Shown here: one piece after another, positions 1 to 10,859 of the stretch
How positions within the stretch are numbered: position 1 is the stretch's first letter
Layout: each line of letters opens with the position of its first letter
Assembly (NCBI GenBank): GCA_964007475.1
Contig: OZ023273.1
Location: forward strand, 72,393,842 to 72,457,841
Direction of reading: 5' to 3'
DNA from: Hybos culiciformis
Taxonomy: Eukaryota > Arthropoda > Insecta > Diptera > Hybotidae
DNA length: 64,000 bases
The notes under the pieces: generated by a model
Seen by the model: the letters and a program-made list of their open reading frames with translations, nothing else
Databases searched by the model: none
What the model was told of the DNA's origin: nothing
Translations under genes and position numbers: made by a program

Positions 1-423
1 TTTCAGACTTTTTTAATTTCAAATATATGTATATATAGCAGTGTCGTGCGGTGACTTTTATTTGAAGGTGTGCAGAGTTGTCCCACCCTTGGAGTGACCC
101 AGAACCAATGACGAGGACGTAGAGGGACTATGGTTCCATTTTTTTTTTTTTTATTAATCTTCGTGCTTCTACTCAAAAAAATTTTAAAATAAAAATATTC
201 TGTGTAAAAAAATTCAACATGCATTTTGTTACTGTAATTTCCTTTTGAGATTTAATTACACCAACCAAACGCAACTAGAATATTTTACGTTCAGAATATT
301 TTTATTCCAAAATTTTCCTGAGAAGCATTAAACTAAAATTAACAAAAACATTTCAATAGACATTTTTTTTTTAAAGACAACATTATTGTCACTTACAACC
401 GTTTACTTTTCAGAATCTAACGA
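1..423. other. AT-rich stretch, no gene seen
   Basis: No convincing coding sequence. A longer open frame on the minus strand here is low-complexity and has no recognisable motif. A T-run lies near 138-152. Confidence 0.6.
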
Positions 424-613
424 TTCTTATGTTCAGGGAAGAAAAATTCCCTTGAGCGGCAAAACCTCAAAAGCACAAAACAAAACAAAACACACCTTCA
501 CAGTTTTCCACTAGAGTTCTTATGTTTAGAGAGAGAAAAATTCCCTTGAGCGCAAAACATCAAAAGCACAAAACAATATAAAAAGCTTACACCTTCACAG
601 TTTTCCACTAGAG
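424..613. repeat. Imperfect tandem duplication of ~92-98 bp
   Basis: Two adjacent copies begin at about 424 and 516 with the same words (TTCTTATGTT, AAAAATTCCCTTGAGCG, then CACCTTCACAGTTTTCCACT). The copies differ by a few substitutions and short indels, so the duplication is not very recent. Function unknown. Confidence 0.7.
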
Positions 614-1023
614 TTTTTTGTGTAGGATCAGAAATTGTTTGTAGTGTTCGTTTGTTGATAGAGAGGTGCAGAAATTTTGTTGCACACAAAAGGATTTATT
701 TTTTGTTATTTTGCTTGTGTAAAATGATTACGCATGCGCAATGCTGGAAATTTTTTATATGAAAAATAAAAAGCTTTAATAATTTTGTTCAAGCAAGTTG
801 CGCTAGCACCTGATTAGCACCAAAAAATTTGTTATAACTATAATTGCGGTGCGATAATGGTAAATTTTTAGTTTTTACTTTTTCCAGATTCTAACGCGAT
901 TTTTTAAAATATTCAGAGTACTTTTGGTCAAAATTATATCACGAGACCGAAGGTCGAGTCTACTTGTCTACTTCTTTGTGTGTATACACAACGAGTTGTT
1001 ATAACAAATTTTGTTAACATATC
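614..1023. other. AT-rich flank with a relic of the 6.6-kb MITE family
   Basis: No gene seen. At about 940-1020 the words CCGAAGGTCGAGT and TGTGTATACACAACGAG resemble the MITE cluster at 6600-6700, suggesting that the large palindrome that starts at 1024 landed in, or next to, an older copy of that family. Confidence 0.45.
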
Positions 1024-1229
1024 TATCGTAGAGAAGTTAGCAATACCGTAAAACAATATCCCAGCAATACCGTAAAACAATATCGTAAACAATTTCCCAG
1101 GAAAAAATAAGTACTTAAATTGTAGTCACAATACAGGAAATTTTATTCGGTTACAGGAAATTTTATTCAAATACTAAAACGGGATTAAAAAAAATTGTAT
1201 GGAAAAAAATAAAAAAAGTACAGCCAAGG

Positions 1230-2290
1230 GCTCCGTGAATTATCGCATAATGAATTATCAAATTATTTTTAAAATGAATTATCACATAATTTTTTTTTAT
1301 GAGATAATTCATTTAAAAACGAAATAGCACATAAATTGAAAAATGAATTAACTCATAAAAAATTATTTTTATGTGATAATTCATTTTAAAATGAATTAAT
1401 ACATAAACTGAAAAATGAATTATCTCAAAAAAAAAATTTAACGAAAAATTTATGCACTAATTCATTTTAAAGTGAATTATCACATAAAAATGATTTTTCG
1501 GTATTTATGCACGAAATAGCACATAAATTTATATTTTCATATTCTATGATCTAATTTAATTCATTTTAAAATGAATTAGTGCGTAAAAACATATAAAAAA
1601 ATACGAATTATTACATAAAAATTGGTTTGTATGAGATTGTGTGCTAATTCATTTAAAACGAAATGTCGCATAAACTTCCGAAAAGCGCATACCTCCGATT
1701 GTTCTGAAATTTTGCCCTATTTTATTTGGAAAATGGCACATTTTTTTCTTTTTTTGAACGCTTCGCGAGAAGCGAATGGGACACGGTAGCGGTCCTCTAT
1801 CATGCACAATATCTTTTTCATACATTTTGTGCGGACAACTTTCTCTTTTACCAGAAGCGAATGGGACGCGGTAGTTATTGGAAGAACATGAATTATCTTA
1901 TAAAAAAAATTATGTGATAATTCATTTTAAAAATTATGTGATATGTCATTATGCGATAATTGACGGAGCCATTATTTGTGCACTAATTCGTTTGAATACG
2001 AATTAGCGCATAAATCTGCATTTTCAAAATTTATGCACTAATTCGTAAAAAAACGAATTATCACATAAAATGTGTTTTTTGGTTTTTATGTAGTTCATTA
2101 ATAATAGCACATAAATTCTAAAAAAATTTTTACGAAAATTTTATGCACTAATTCATTTAAAAACGAATTATCACATAAAATTTATGAGATAATTCATTTA
2201 TTTTCAAATACATTTTGGTTTATGTGATAATTCGTTTTTAAATGTATTTTTTATATGTTATGACATTATGCGATAATTCGTCTCACCTAA
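1230..2290. repeat. Array of palindromic words, left arm (family A)
   Basis: About twenty imperfect copies of a word reading ATAATTCATTTTAAAATGAA, preceded by TTATGTG or TTATGCAC and followed by TTATCACATAA or TTAGTGCATAA. Most are short hairpins alternating with spacers. The mirrored array lies at 4370-5460 in the other arm. It occupies a subterminal position, where transposase-binding repeats often lie in DNA transposons; that role is inference. Confidence 0.75.
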
Positions 2291-2556
2291 CCAAGCCTAG
2301 TGATATTTCGCATAGTTCTAAAAAATTCTAAAACGCTTTTAAATATTTATCAAATGTTAATGGTAATTTTGAATTTAAAGCCATTTTGATTTTGAAGTGG
2401 TAGGTTAAAATATTTCATAAATAAAAAAAAATAATTTTATGTTATGAATTAAAAGAAAAAAACATGAAACGTATGTAACTAAAAAGAAAAAAATAAAAAC
2501 TATAAGTTAGAAAAAATTTTTTAAGAAAAGATGCTTTTTATCGAAGAGCCCAAAAA

Positions 2557-2735
2557 CTTTAAAATAAGAATTTGTTTTTGGAAGGTCTTGATTAAATGTT
2601 AAAACTATTTTAAAAAGCGTTCGAGACCTTTTCAATGTACCCAATCAATATATCTTATTGGTCTCGAACGCTTTTTAAAATAGTTTGAATATTTAATATC
2701 AAGACCTTCCAAAAACAAATTCTTATTTTGAAGTT
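2557..2735. repeat. Internal inverted repeat within the left arm
   Basis: Arms of about 70-75 bp (2557-2631 and 2658-2735) contain AAGAATTTGTTTTTGGAAGG and its complement, with CGTTCGAGACC at the inner edge; loop about 25 bp. The mirror copy is at about 3905-4090. It gives a third level of hairpin inside the larger palindrome. Confidence 0.8.
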
Positions 2736-3696
2736 GGAATTTTTTTTTTTGTGCCCAATTTTTGGGTAGGTGGTACAGGCGGTCCCTAGAATATTGAATC
2801 CCAGACGGTTTTTGGGAGAAAGCCCCCATTTCGGAGATATAACCCTTCAAAGTTTTTATACGAAATTCGTTATTTATTTTCTCATGACGGCTTTTCTAAA
2901 TGCGTTCACACTTTCACTTTTTGAATTTTTTTTTTTCTCTTTTTGTAATATCTTTTTCCTTTTTTCGGGACTTTTTTTTGTTTTTTTGTTTTTCGTTTTT
3001 TGACAAAAAATTGCCGCCAACTTCCTAAAAGTATGCAATTGTTAGTTTATTTTTTTCTCACAGAGCTCATTTATTATTTGATCCCTCCGTATTTGAATAA
3101 AATTTCCCGTTTCCGAATAAAATTTCCTGTATTGTGACTACAATTTAAGTACTTATTTTTCCCTGGGAAATTGTTTACGATATTGTTTTACGGTATTGCT
3201 GGGAAAAACAACAAGAAGTTGCTAACTTCTCTACGATAAAAAAATTAGATTGATATCCCAGTCTTATTATGCGGAGAGAAAAAAGAAAAAAATTTCTCTA
3301 AAAACATTCTCTTCAAATTTTTATTTATTATTGATATTGTATCGTAGAGAAGTTAGAAACTTCTTGTTGTTTTTCCCAGCAATACCGTAAAACAATATCG
3401 TAAACAATTTCCCAGGGTAAAATAAGTACTTAAATTGTAGTCACAATACAGGAAATTTTATTCGGTTACGGGAAATTTTATTCAAATACGGAGGGATCAA
3501 ATAATAAATGAGCTCTGTGAGAAAAAAATAAACTAACAATTGCATACTTTTAGGAAGTTGGCGGCAATTTTTTGTCAAAAAACGAAAAACAAAAAAACAA
3601 AAAAAAGTCCCGAAAAAAGGAAAAAAATATTACAAAGAGAAAAAAAAAATTCAAAAAGTGAAAGTGTGAACGCATTTAGAAAAGCCGTCATGAGAA

Positions 3697-3842
3697 AATA
3701 AATAACGAATTTCGTATAAAAACTTTGAAGGGTCATATCTCCGAAATGGGGGCTTTCTCCCAAAAAAAAAATAAATAACGAATTTCGTATAAAAACTTTG
3801 AAGGGTCATATCTCCGAAATGGGGGCTTTCTCCCAAAAACCG
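3697..3842. repeat. Short tandem duplication found only in the right arm
   Basis: A segment containing AACGAATTTCGTATAAAAAC and GGGGGCTTTCTCCC is present twice in tandem (about 3697-3768 and 3771-3842) but once in the left arm (about 2805-2880). It is the clearest difference between the arms and shows they have diverged since duplication. Confidence 0.8.
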
Positions 3843-5751
3843 TCTGGGATTCAATATTCTAGGGACCGCCTGTACCACCTACCCAAAAATTGGGCACAAA
3901 AAAAAAATGCCAACTTCAAAATAAGAATTTGTTTTTGGAAGGTCTTGATATTAAATGTTCAAACTATTTTAAAAAGCGTTCGAGACCAATAAGAGATATT
4001 GATGGGGTACATTGAAAAGGTCTCGAACGCTTTTTAAAATAGTTTGAACATTTAATCAAGACCTTCCAAAAACAAATTCTTATTTTAAAGTTTTTGGACT
4101 CTTCGATAAAAAGCATCTTTTCTTAAAAAAATTTTTTTAACTTATAGTTTTTATTTTTTACTTTTTAGTTACATACGTTTCATGTTTTTTTCTTTTAATT
4201 CATAACATAAAATTATTTTTTTTTATTTATGAAATATTTTAACCTACCACTTCAAAATCAAAATGGCTTTAAATTCAAAATTACCATTAACATTTGATAA
4301 ATATTTAAAAGCGTTTTAGAATTTTTTAGAACTATGCGAAATATCACTAGGCTTGGTTAGGTGAGACGAATTATCGCATAATGTCATAACATATAAAAAA
4401 ATACGAATTATCACATAAAATCGATTTGTATGAGATTATGCAGTAATTTATTTAAAAACGAATTATCACATAAACCAAAATGAATTTGAAAATAAATGAA
4501 TTATCTCATAAATTTTATGTGATAATTCGTTTTTAAATGAATTAGTGCATAAAATTTTCGTCAAATTTTTTTTAGAATTTATGTGCTATTATTAATGAAC
4601 TACATAAAAACCAAAAAACACATTTTATGTGATAATTCGTTTTTTTACGAATTAGTGCATAAATTTTGAAAATGCAGATTTATGCGCTAATTCGTATTCA
4701 AACGAATTAGTGCACAAATAATGGCTCCGTCAATTATCGCATAATGACATATCACATAATTTTTAAAATGAATTATCACATAATTTTTTTTATAAGATAA
4801 TTCATGTTCTTCCAATAACTACCGCGTCCCATTCGCTTCTGGTAAAAGAGAAAGTTGTCCGCACAAAATGTGTGAAAAAGATATTGTGCATGATAGAGGA
4901 CCGCTACCGTGTCCCATTCGCTTCTCGCGAAGCGTTCAAAAAAAGAAAAAAATGTGCCATTTTCCAAATAAAATAGGGCAAAATTTCAGAACAATCGGAG
5001 GTATGCGCTTTTCGGAAGTTTATGCGACATTTCGTTTTAAATGAATTAGCACACAATCTCATACAAACCAATTTTTATGTAATAATTCGTATTTTTTTAT
5101 ATGTTTTTACGCACTAATTCATTTTAAAATGAATTAAATTAGATCATAGAATATGAAAATATAAATTTATGTGCTATTTCGTGCATAAATACCGAAAAAT
5201 CATTTTTATGTGATAATTCACTTTGAAATGAATTAGTGCATAAATTTTTCGTAAAATTTTTTTTTTGAGATAATTCATTTTTCAGTTTATGTATTAATTC
5301 ATTTTAAAATGAATTATCACATAAAAATAATTTTTTATGAGATAATTCATTTTTCAATTTATGTGCTATTTCGTTTTTAAATGAATTATCTCATAAAAAA
5401 AAATGATGTGATAATTCATTTTAAAAATAATTTGATAATTCATTATGCGATAATTCACGGAGCCCTTGGCTGTACTTTTTTTATTTTTTTCCATACAATT
5501 TTTTTTAATCCCGTCAAATTGTTTATTTAATTTTACAACATATGTCTCTTTATTAATCGGAGAAAATAAAAACAAAAAATATTTATAAAATTGACATTTA
5601 GTATTTGAATAAAATTTCCTGTAACCGAATAAAATTTCCTGTATTGTGACTACAATTTAAGTACTTATTTTTTCCTGGGAAATTATTTACGATATTGTTT
5701 TACGGTATTGCTGGGATATTGTTTTACGGTATTGCTAACTTCTCTACGATA

Positions 5752-6099
5752 AAAATTCCCTTCTCTTTTGAGAAGAAAATATAAAGAAGAATATACAAAA
5801 GAGAAAAAAATACGAAGTTATTGAAGAAGAGGTAGAAGGGGTAAGAAATATTGCTTAAAATAAATAAATTATGTTCCCTTTATTTTGTTTATTTTTCTTC
5901 TTTTATCTTTTCCTTTATTTAAATTTTATTTTAATTTCCCTTTCTTTTACAGATAAAAGAAACCAAGGGAATTTTTCCACGTTAATTGTCCTTTAATTTC
6001 TCTTTCTTTTACAGATAAAAGAAGCCAAGGGAATTTTTCCACGTTAATTATCCTTTAATTTCTCTTTCAAAAGTGATATTATTTTTGTGTATGAATTAC
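5752..6099. repeat. 58-60 bp tandem duplication in AT-rich spacer
   Basis: Two adjacent copies (about 5938-5997 and 5998-6058) share TTCTTTTACAGATAAAAGAA and CCAAGGGAATTTTTCCACG. Each copy contains an 'ttttacag' acceptor-like string, but no coding sequence adjoins it. No gene seen. Confidence 0.7.
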
Positions 6100-7085
6100 G
6101 TAGTTCTCATTTTTTCTCATTTTTTTTTGTATTTGGCTGTATTGAAATATTGTGAGAGATATTATGTTTAGTCAGGTATTACGTAATATTCAATACGAAA
6201 TATCTAAATGATTTCATTATTTACGCTGATGCATCTAAATTTTTTCATTATATACACTGATGCATCTAAATTTTTTCATTATTTACGCAGATGCATCTAA
6301 ATGATTGCATGTGTATTGATGCATATAATACTCCATTTAGTGATCTAAATTCTATAGCACTAAATACAACATAACGATCCCCTACGCATTAAAGAATTTT
6401 CAATACACATGCAATCATTTAGATGCATCTGCGTAAATAATGAAAATATTTAGATGCATCAGCGCATATAATGAAAAAATTTAGATGCATCAGCGTAAAT
6501 AATGAAATCATTTAGATGTTTCGTAATACCTAAACATACATAATAACTCTCACAATATTTCAATACAGCCAAATACAAAAAAAAAAAAAAGAGAAAAAAT
6601 GAGAAGAAAAAATATTCTCCGAAGGTCGAGTGATATAAATTGACAAGTGTCAATGAATTTTTGTGTAAATACAGAACGAGTACAACTTTTGTTTACATAT
6701 CCAATATACTGTTTTAATGCGTAGGGGAGAGGTAGTTGCAAAGAGAGAATATTTTTTCTTCTCATTTCTGTTAATTAATAGCAAATTTAGTTTACATATA
6801 CAATAATCTACTATTAATGGGCATGTGGTCGGTATGTTGTATTTAATAGTATAGAATTTAGATCGCTAAATGGGGTATTTATATGCGTCAATACACATGC
6901 AATCATTTAGATACATCAGCGTGAATAATGAAATCATTTAGATGCAACTGCGTGAATAATGAAATCATTTAGATGCACCAGCGTAAATAATGAAATCATT
7001 TAGACTCGTGTCAATGTGTTTTTGTGTATACAGAACTCGTAATTAATAACAAATTTAGTTAACATATACAATAATCTACTATTAT
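6100..7085. mobile_element. Palindromic MITE cluster (family B)
   Basis: An inverted repeat (about 6105-6340 and 6375-6600, centre near 6355) is bounded by TTTGGCTGTATTGAAATATT and its complement. Inside, a ~27-31 bp word containing ATGCATCAGCGTAAATAATG is repeated head to tail in each arm. A second, single-armed stretch follows at 6880-7010, and the cluster ends with TATACAATAATCTACTATTA. Related sequence without the word array lies at 30417-30720. No coding capacity; a non-autonomous DNA element is the best reading. Confidence 0.7.
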
Positions 7086-7787
7086 TTAAGTATTTTATGT
7101 TCACAAGTTATATCAATTTATGTACATAAAAAATGTCTATATTTCTATTTCGTATTATGTAATTCAAATAGAAAATTCTATAAATATTGTAAAACACCAT
7201 AGTCATCACAAAAGAAATTATTTAAACCAAATTCTTTATTTAATGGATCACATAACTTAAAATCATTGTTATCACATAATCATCATTCGTTCGAAAATGA
7301 AGGGAAACGTGACATTATTTTCATTTTATTTTTTTATTTTTTTATACCCATTAAAAGATAAAAACTAATAAAAGCAATAAAAATATAAGTGGACATTTTC
7401 TCATATCCTTTCATCCTTTTGAAATGAGGAAATTTTAATTTTATGTTAAATGAGTAAAAAGTTCATAATATGGTATTAATTCCATTATTTTCCAATGTTT
7501 CCCTTCCTTATATCCTTTTTGATATACATATGGTGTATGTACAAAGTGGTGGCAAAACTTGAACTATCTATTTGGACAAATATAATGGGCACACTGGAGG
7601 GATTACATTTTCAGTGATTTACATATGGTAAAGCAAGTCAAGATTAAAAATTCTCAGTATGTTTTTAACTTGGGGATTATTCGGAATGTTTTCTATGATG
7701 ACGTTTTAGAACACTTGTTTGGAACGATACAATTTTGTGAAAATAAGTGCAAAATTATTCTTTTCGGACAATTTTTCAAACATAACC
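7086..7787. other. AT-rich intergenic stretch, nothing recognised
   Basis: No open frame of note and no clear repeat. I see nothing to annotate. Confidence 0.5.
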
Positions 7788-7795
7788 TTCTAAAA

Positions 7796-8234
7796 CAAGG
7801 ATAGGCAACTTACGGCCCTCGGGCCAGATACGGTTATTCGGCCCGATTTATTCTTCTGAAGGCACTTTTTGATTTTTTAACTTTTTTTTACAGGAAAAAA
7901 AAAAAATTAAAACTACGAAAATATTACATTCAGAAATAAAACCTCATGTTTACATAATTCAGTTTTTAAAAAAATTCTATTGTTGCATTAAAAATATTGT
8001 TAATTGCTAAATATTGATTGCCAAATTTTCCGAAGAGCTGCTATTGTTTAGCATTACGAATTGTAATTATAGTATGTAAAATTTACATCCTGATTCCCGC
8101 AAATTATTAATAAAAGTCTTAAGTTTATTAATCATTATTAATCAAAGTCTAAAGTTATTATTTATTGTCTGGCCCACAAAAAAAATTTAAAAATCTGGAT
8201 CTGGCCTACTTGTTGAAAGTCTTGCCGACGCTTG
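7796..8234. mobile_element. Non-autonomous hAT element (439 bp) with 8-bp TSD
   Basis: Ends are imperfect inverted repeats: CAAGGATAGGCAACTT at the left and the complement of CAAGCGTCGGCAAGACTT at the right. It is flanked by the 8-bp direct repeat TTCTAAAA at 7788-7795 and 8235-8242, the hallmark of hAT insertion. Subterminal GGCCCTCGGGCC and CTGGCCCAC words are typical of hAT MITEs. The interior is AT-rich and non-coding. Confidence 0.85.
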
Positions 8235-8242
8235 TTCTAAAA

Positions 8243-9086
8243 TAATTCTCAAAATATTTTGTGTAATCCTTGGCTATCATATAAATAATAAAATTTCAAT
8301 TGCCAAAATTAACTGGGAAAATTTAGGTTATTTTTTGTAACGATTTCTTCGTAAAATACTTTAATAATGATATTAAATACTTCATAAAAATTTTTTAAGC
8401 ACCACCTTTTTTTAATTGACTAAAAAGAAGAAAATAAATACTTAATAAAAAAGTTATGAAAACCGTATGACTTAAAAAAAAAATCCTGAAATTTTGGTTT
8501 AACTGTCTTGATGCTCTCTCTTTATTTTTGTTAACATCGTAAGGCTATACCAGTCATACTTTTTTGTTTAGAAATTGCTATCGGTGATTTTTAACGTTTT
8601 TTCATATGTTCATTTTACTTTAGGACTCCATAACTTTTCTAATTTTAAGAGAAATTATATTTTTTTTAATACATTTAGCATTTATCATTAAAAAAAAGTT
8701 TATTAAATCCTATACTCAAAAAAATTTGTTAAACATAAAATTTTATTAAGTTATGTTTTGGAATCAAATGTTGGAATCAAATACGAGTTATAGGTTTAAA
8801 TAAAAATACTGTTCTATTCGACTGTTCTACAAAAACTGAAATTTTTATTTTCTTTAATTTCTTAATTTTAAGTTACAATTTTTTACTTTTAGTTTTAAGG
8901 GAATAAATTTGCATATGTGCTTTTATAGTCATGCGAAAAGATAAGGTTTTTTTATATTTTAATTATGGGAAAGAAAAATTGAAATTAAATATTTTTAGGT
9001 TTAGAAAAATATAATTTAGTAATTTCAGCAAAAAGAAATTGAGGTTTTATGATTTTAAAACAGGATGGTTATGAAAATAAGTGCAA
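8243..9086. other. AT-rich stretch with an empty-site copy of a dispersed repeat
   Basis: No gene. At about 8398-8475 lies ACCACCTTTTTTTAATTGAC followed by AAAAAGAAGAAAATAAA and TACTTAATAAAAAAGTT. The same sequence occurs at 30713-30748 and 31221-31240 but is there split by a pogo-type MITE, so this copy shows the unoccupied state. Confidence 0.65.
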
Positions 9087-9180
9087 GGTCTACGTCTGGT
9101 TACCTGACGGTCTACGTCTGGTTACCTGACGGTCTACGTCTGGTTACCTGACGGTCTACGTCGGGTTATCTGACGTAACT
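9087..9180 (-). repeat. 3' LTR fragment with 22-bp tandem repeats
   Basis: Minus strand: the polypurine run TTTGGGGGGAGG (9192-9181) is followed directly by AGTTACGTCAG at 9180; errantivirus LTRs usually begin with AGT. The plus strand shows four 22-bp copies containing TACGTCTGGTTACCTGACG (9087-9174), the last one slightly diverged. The LTR appears to stop abruptly at about 9087, where AT-rich DNA resumes. Confidence 0.7.
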
Positions 9181-9318
9181 CCTCCCCCCAAAGAATGAAG
9201 TGATGGCCAAAGAAGTTTGGATGGAGCTGCATGGAATACTGAGGCATTATTGATGAAGATATTTGCTTGACGGTCCAATTGAGGTTAACTATTGTTGATT
9301 GTAATTTGTGCTGGGTTG

Positions 9319-10783
9319 CTATTGCATTTCTTTGTCTTGATTTAAAAATATACTGGTTGAAATAATTGTGATAACTATTACAATTCCAAAGGTTGTGAGG
9401 CTGAACATTCCTGAACTTAATGTTTGAATTCTTAGTAGATTGATTTCTTCTGTGTTGTTGACTGACCATTTTGTTAATTTGTCTAGTGTAAGTTGCTCTG
9501 TTATTGTTGTAATATTGACTTCGGTGTAATTTGTTTTTAAAATTTGGATATTGTCGTAAAATACTTCTGATCTGCTTGAATATTGAATGTTATTGTTATC
9601 TTTTGTGCAATTATTAAATCGGATGAGATATCTCCCTGCTAAGCTTATGTTATTGTTATGCTCGTTGCAGGTTGTTTGAAATTGTTTGCTCGTATTGCTG
9701 ATAAATAATAAATTATTTGGTTGTACCATTTCAATGCTGTTGATATTGTCTTTTTCCTCTACATCACAATGGGCTGTTTCATCATTTTTGATATTTGTTA
9801 TACAATGTCCTCTTTTTTTTGTCATAAGATGATCTTTCTTGCAGTAAATCCATTGCTCAATCATTGGACATGGCTCGTTGACATTTTTTCATTGAAAAGG
9901 ATAAAAGATTAATTTAGTTTTAGTAAAAATTTTTGTTTTATGGGAAGTTTTTTTTTAAAATAATAAGAAAATTGTTGAGGAACAAATCTTGGAATTTTTA
10001 GGATAAAAAAAATATTGGTTTTTTCGTACAAAGCTTCAAGTTCCAACATTTCATAGACATTCTCGTCAAATACAATACTCACATTTTCCTTATTTAGTAC
10101 ATTGTATATATACTGTAATTACTCAGGGGCAAAATGTGTTTCGAGATAATAATAAGTTTTGCTAAAGTTGTAGATTCTATTATATTTTTAATATGAGGAT
10201 CTAAATATTCGATGTCATAAATCAATTGATTAGCATATTAGTTTACTGAAAATTCTAATTGTATTTTTCCGAAATTTTCGTTAAGTATATTTTTGATTTT
10301 TTCAATGTACTTTTCAATTTTTGTTTGCTGTGTGTTTATGTGAGTTGTTATATTGTTAAATCTCTCGATCAATTTTTTGTTAACGACCCATTGTCTATTT
10401 ACCTGGTTCTTTATAGCGTTTTCATTTTTCTCTAAACTTTTTAATTGGTTATTCATTTGTTTTAGGTCATTATCATCTAAATTTTCTGTAATAAATTTTA
10501 TGCCGCTTCCTAATACATTTATCAGACCCCTTTTAACTCTATATTTGGGTTTCAATAGATTAAAATTATTTGATAAAATTTCAAATTTCTTTTTCGATAT
10601 CATAACCGTAACCTTATTATTTTCGAAATTGTACCTTTTCTGAAGATCCTCCAAATTTTTTCCAATTAATTCTATATTGCATTCATATTCGGTTGCATTG
10701 ACAATTTGTTTTAATTTAGTATATCCCTCGATAATTTTTGCTGGGCCAAGTAACAAGGATAATAGACCATGAAGATTTCCCAA
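9319..10783 (-). pseudogene. env: Errantivirus-like env remnant
   Basis: Two open pieces, 10783-10238 and 9864-9319, with an interrupted middle. The first carries a basic cleavage motif RVKR followed by a glycine-rich hydrophobic segment, the arrangement of the fusion peptide in errantivirus Env and the related baculovirus F proteins. A heptad-like helical stretch follows. The second piece has several Cys and N-glycosylation sequons and ends with one hydrophobic span of about 22 residues, the expected transmembrane anchor, and a short tail. Stops in the middle (about 9900-10237) make the product non-functional. In the family, Env mediates entry into cells; this copy cannot be expected to. Confidence 0.8.
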
Positions 10784-10859
10784 GTCTTCGAATGACTTGT
10801 AATATTTGACTAAACCTGAAATTTAGGTATACTTTTAATTTTTTGTTTATGAATGTTTT

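Larger units (their letters stand above)
1024..5751. repeat. 4.7-kb palindrome of two inverted long-TIR elements
   Basis: The sequence from 1024 to 3238 returns as its reverse complement from 3340 to 5751, separated by a 101-bp spacer (3239-3339). Each arm is itself bounded by inverted terminal repeats of about 150 bp that begin TATCGTAGAGAAGTTAG and contain CCGTAAAACAATATCGT and AAATTGTAGTCACAATACAG. So the structure is two copies of one roughly 2.2-kb non-coding element in inverted order, not one simple hairpin. The arms are nearly identical; the right arm has an extra 74-78 bp internal duplication (3697-3842). No transposase frame is seen in either arm. A composite foldback element or a recently duplicated MITE-like element are both possible. 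Confidence 0.85.

Noticed and set aside
1726..1917. A 63-codon open frame found identically at 1726-1917 and, inverted, at 4776-4967
   Set aside because: It is identical only because it lies in the mirrored arms; it has no motif and is made of palindromic words.
9721..9912. Plus-strand open frame within the env region
   Set aside because: Shadow of the minus-strand env remnant.
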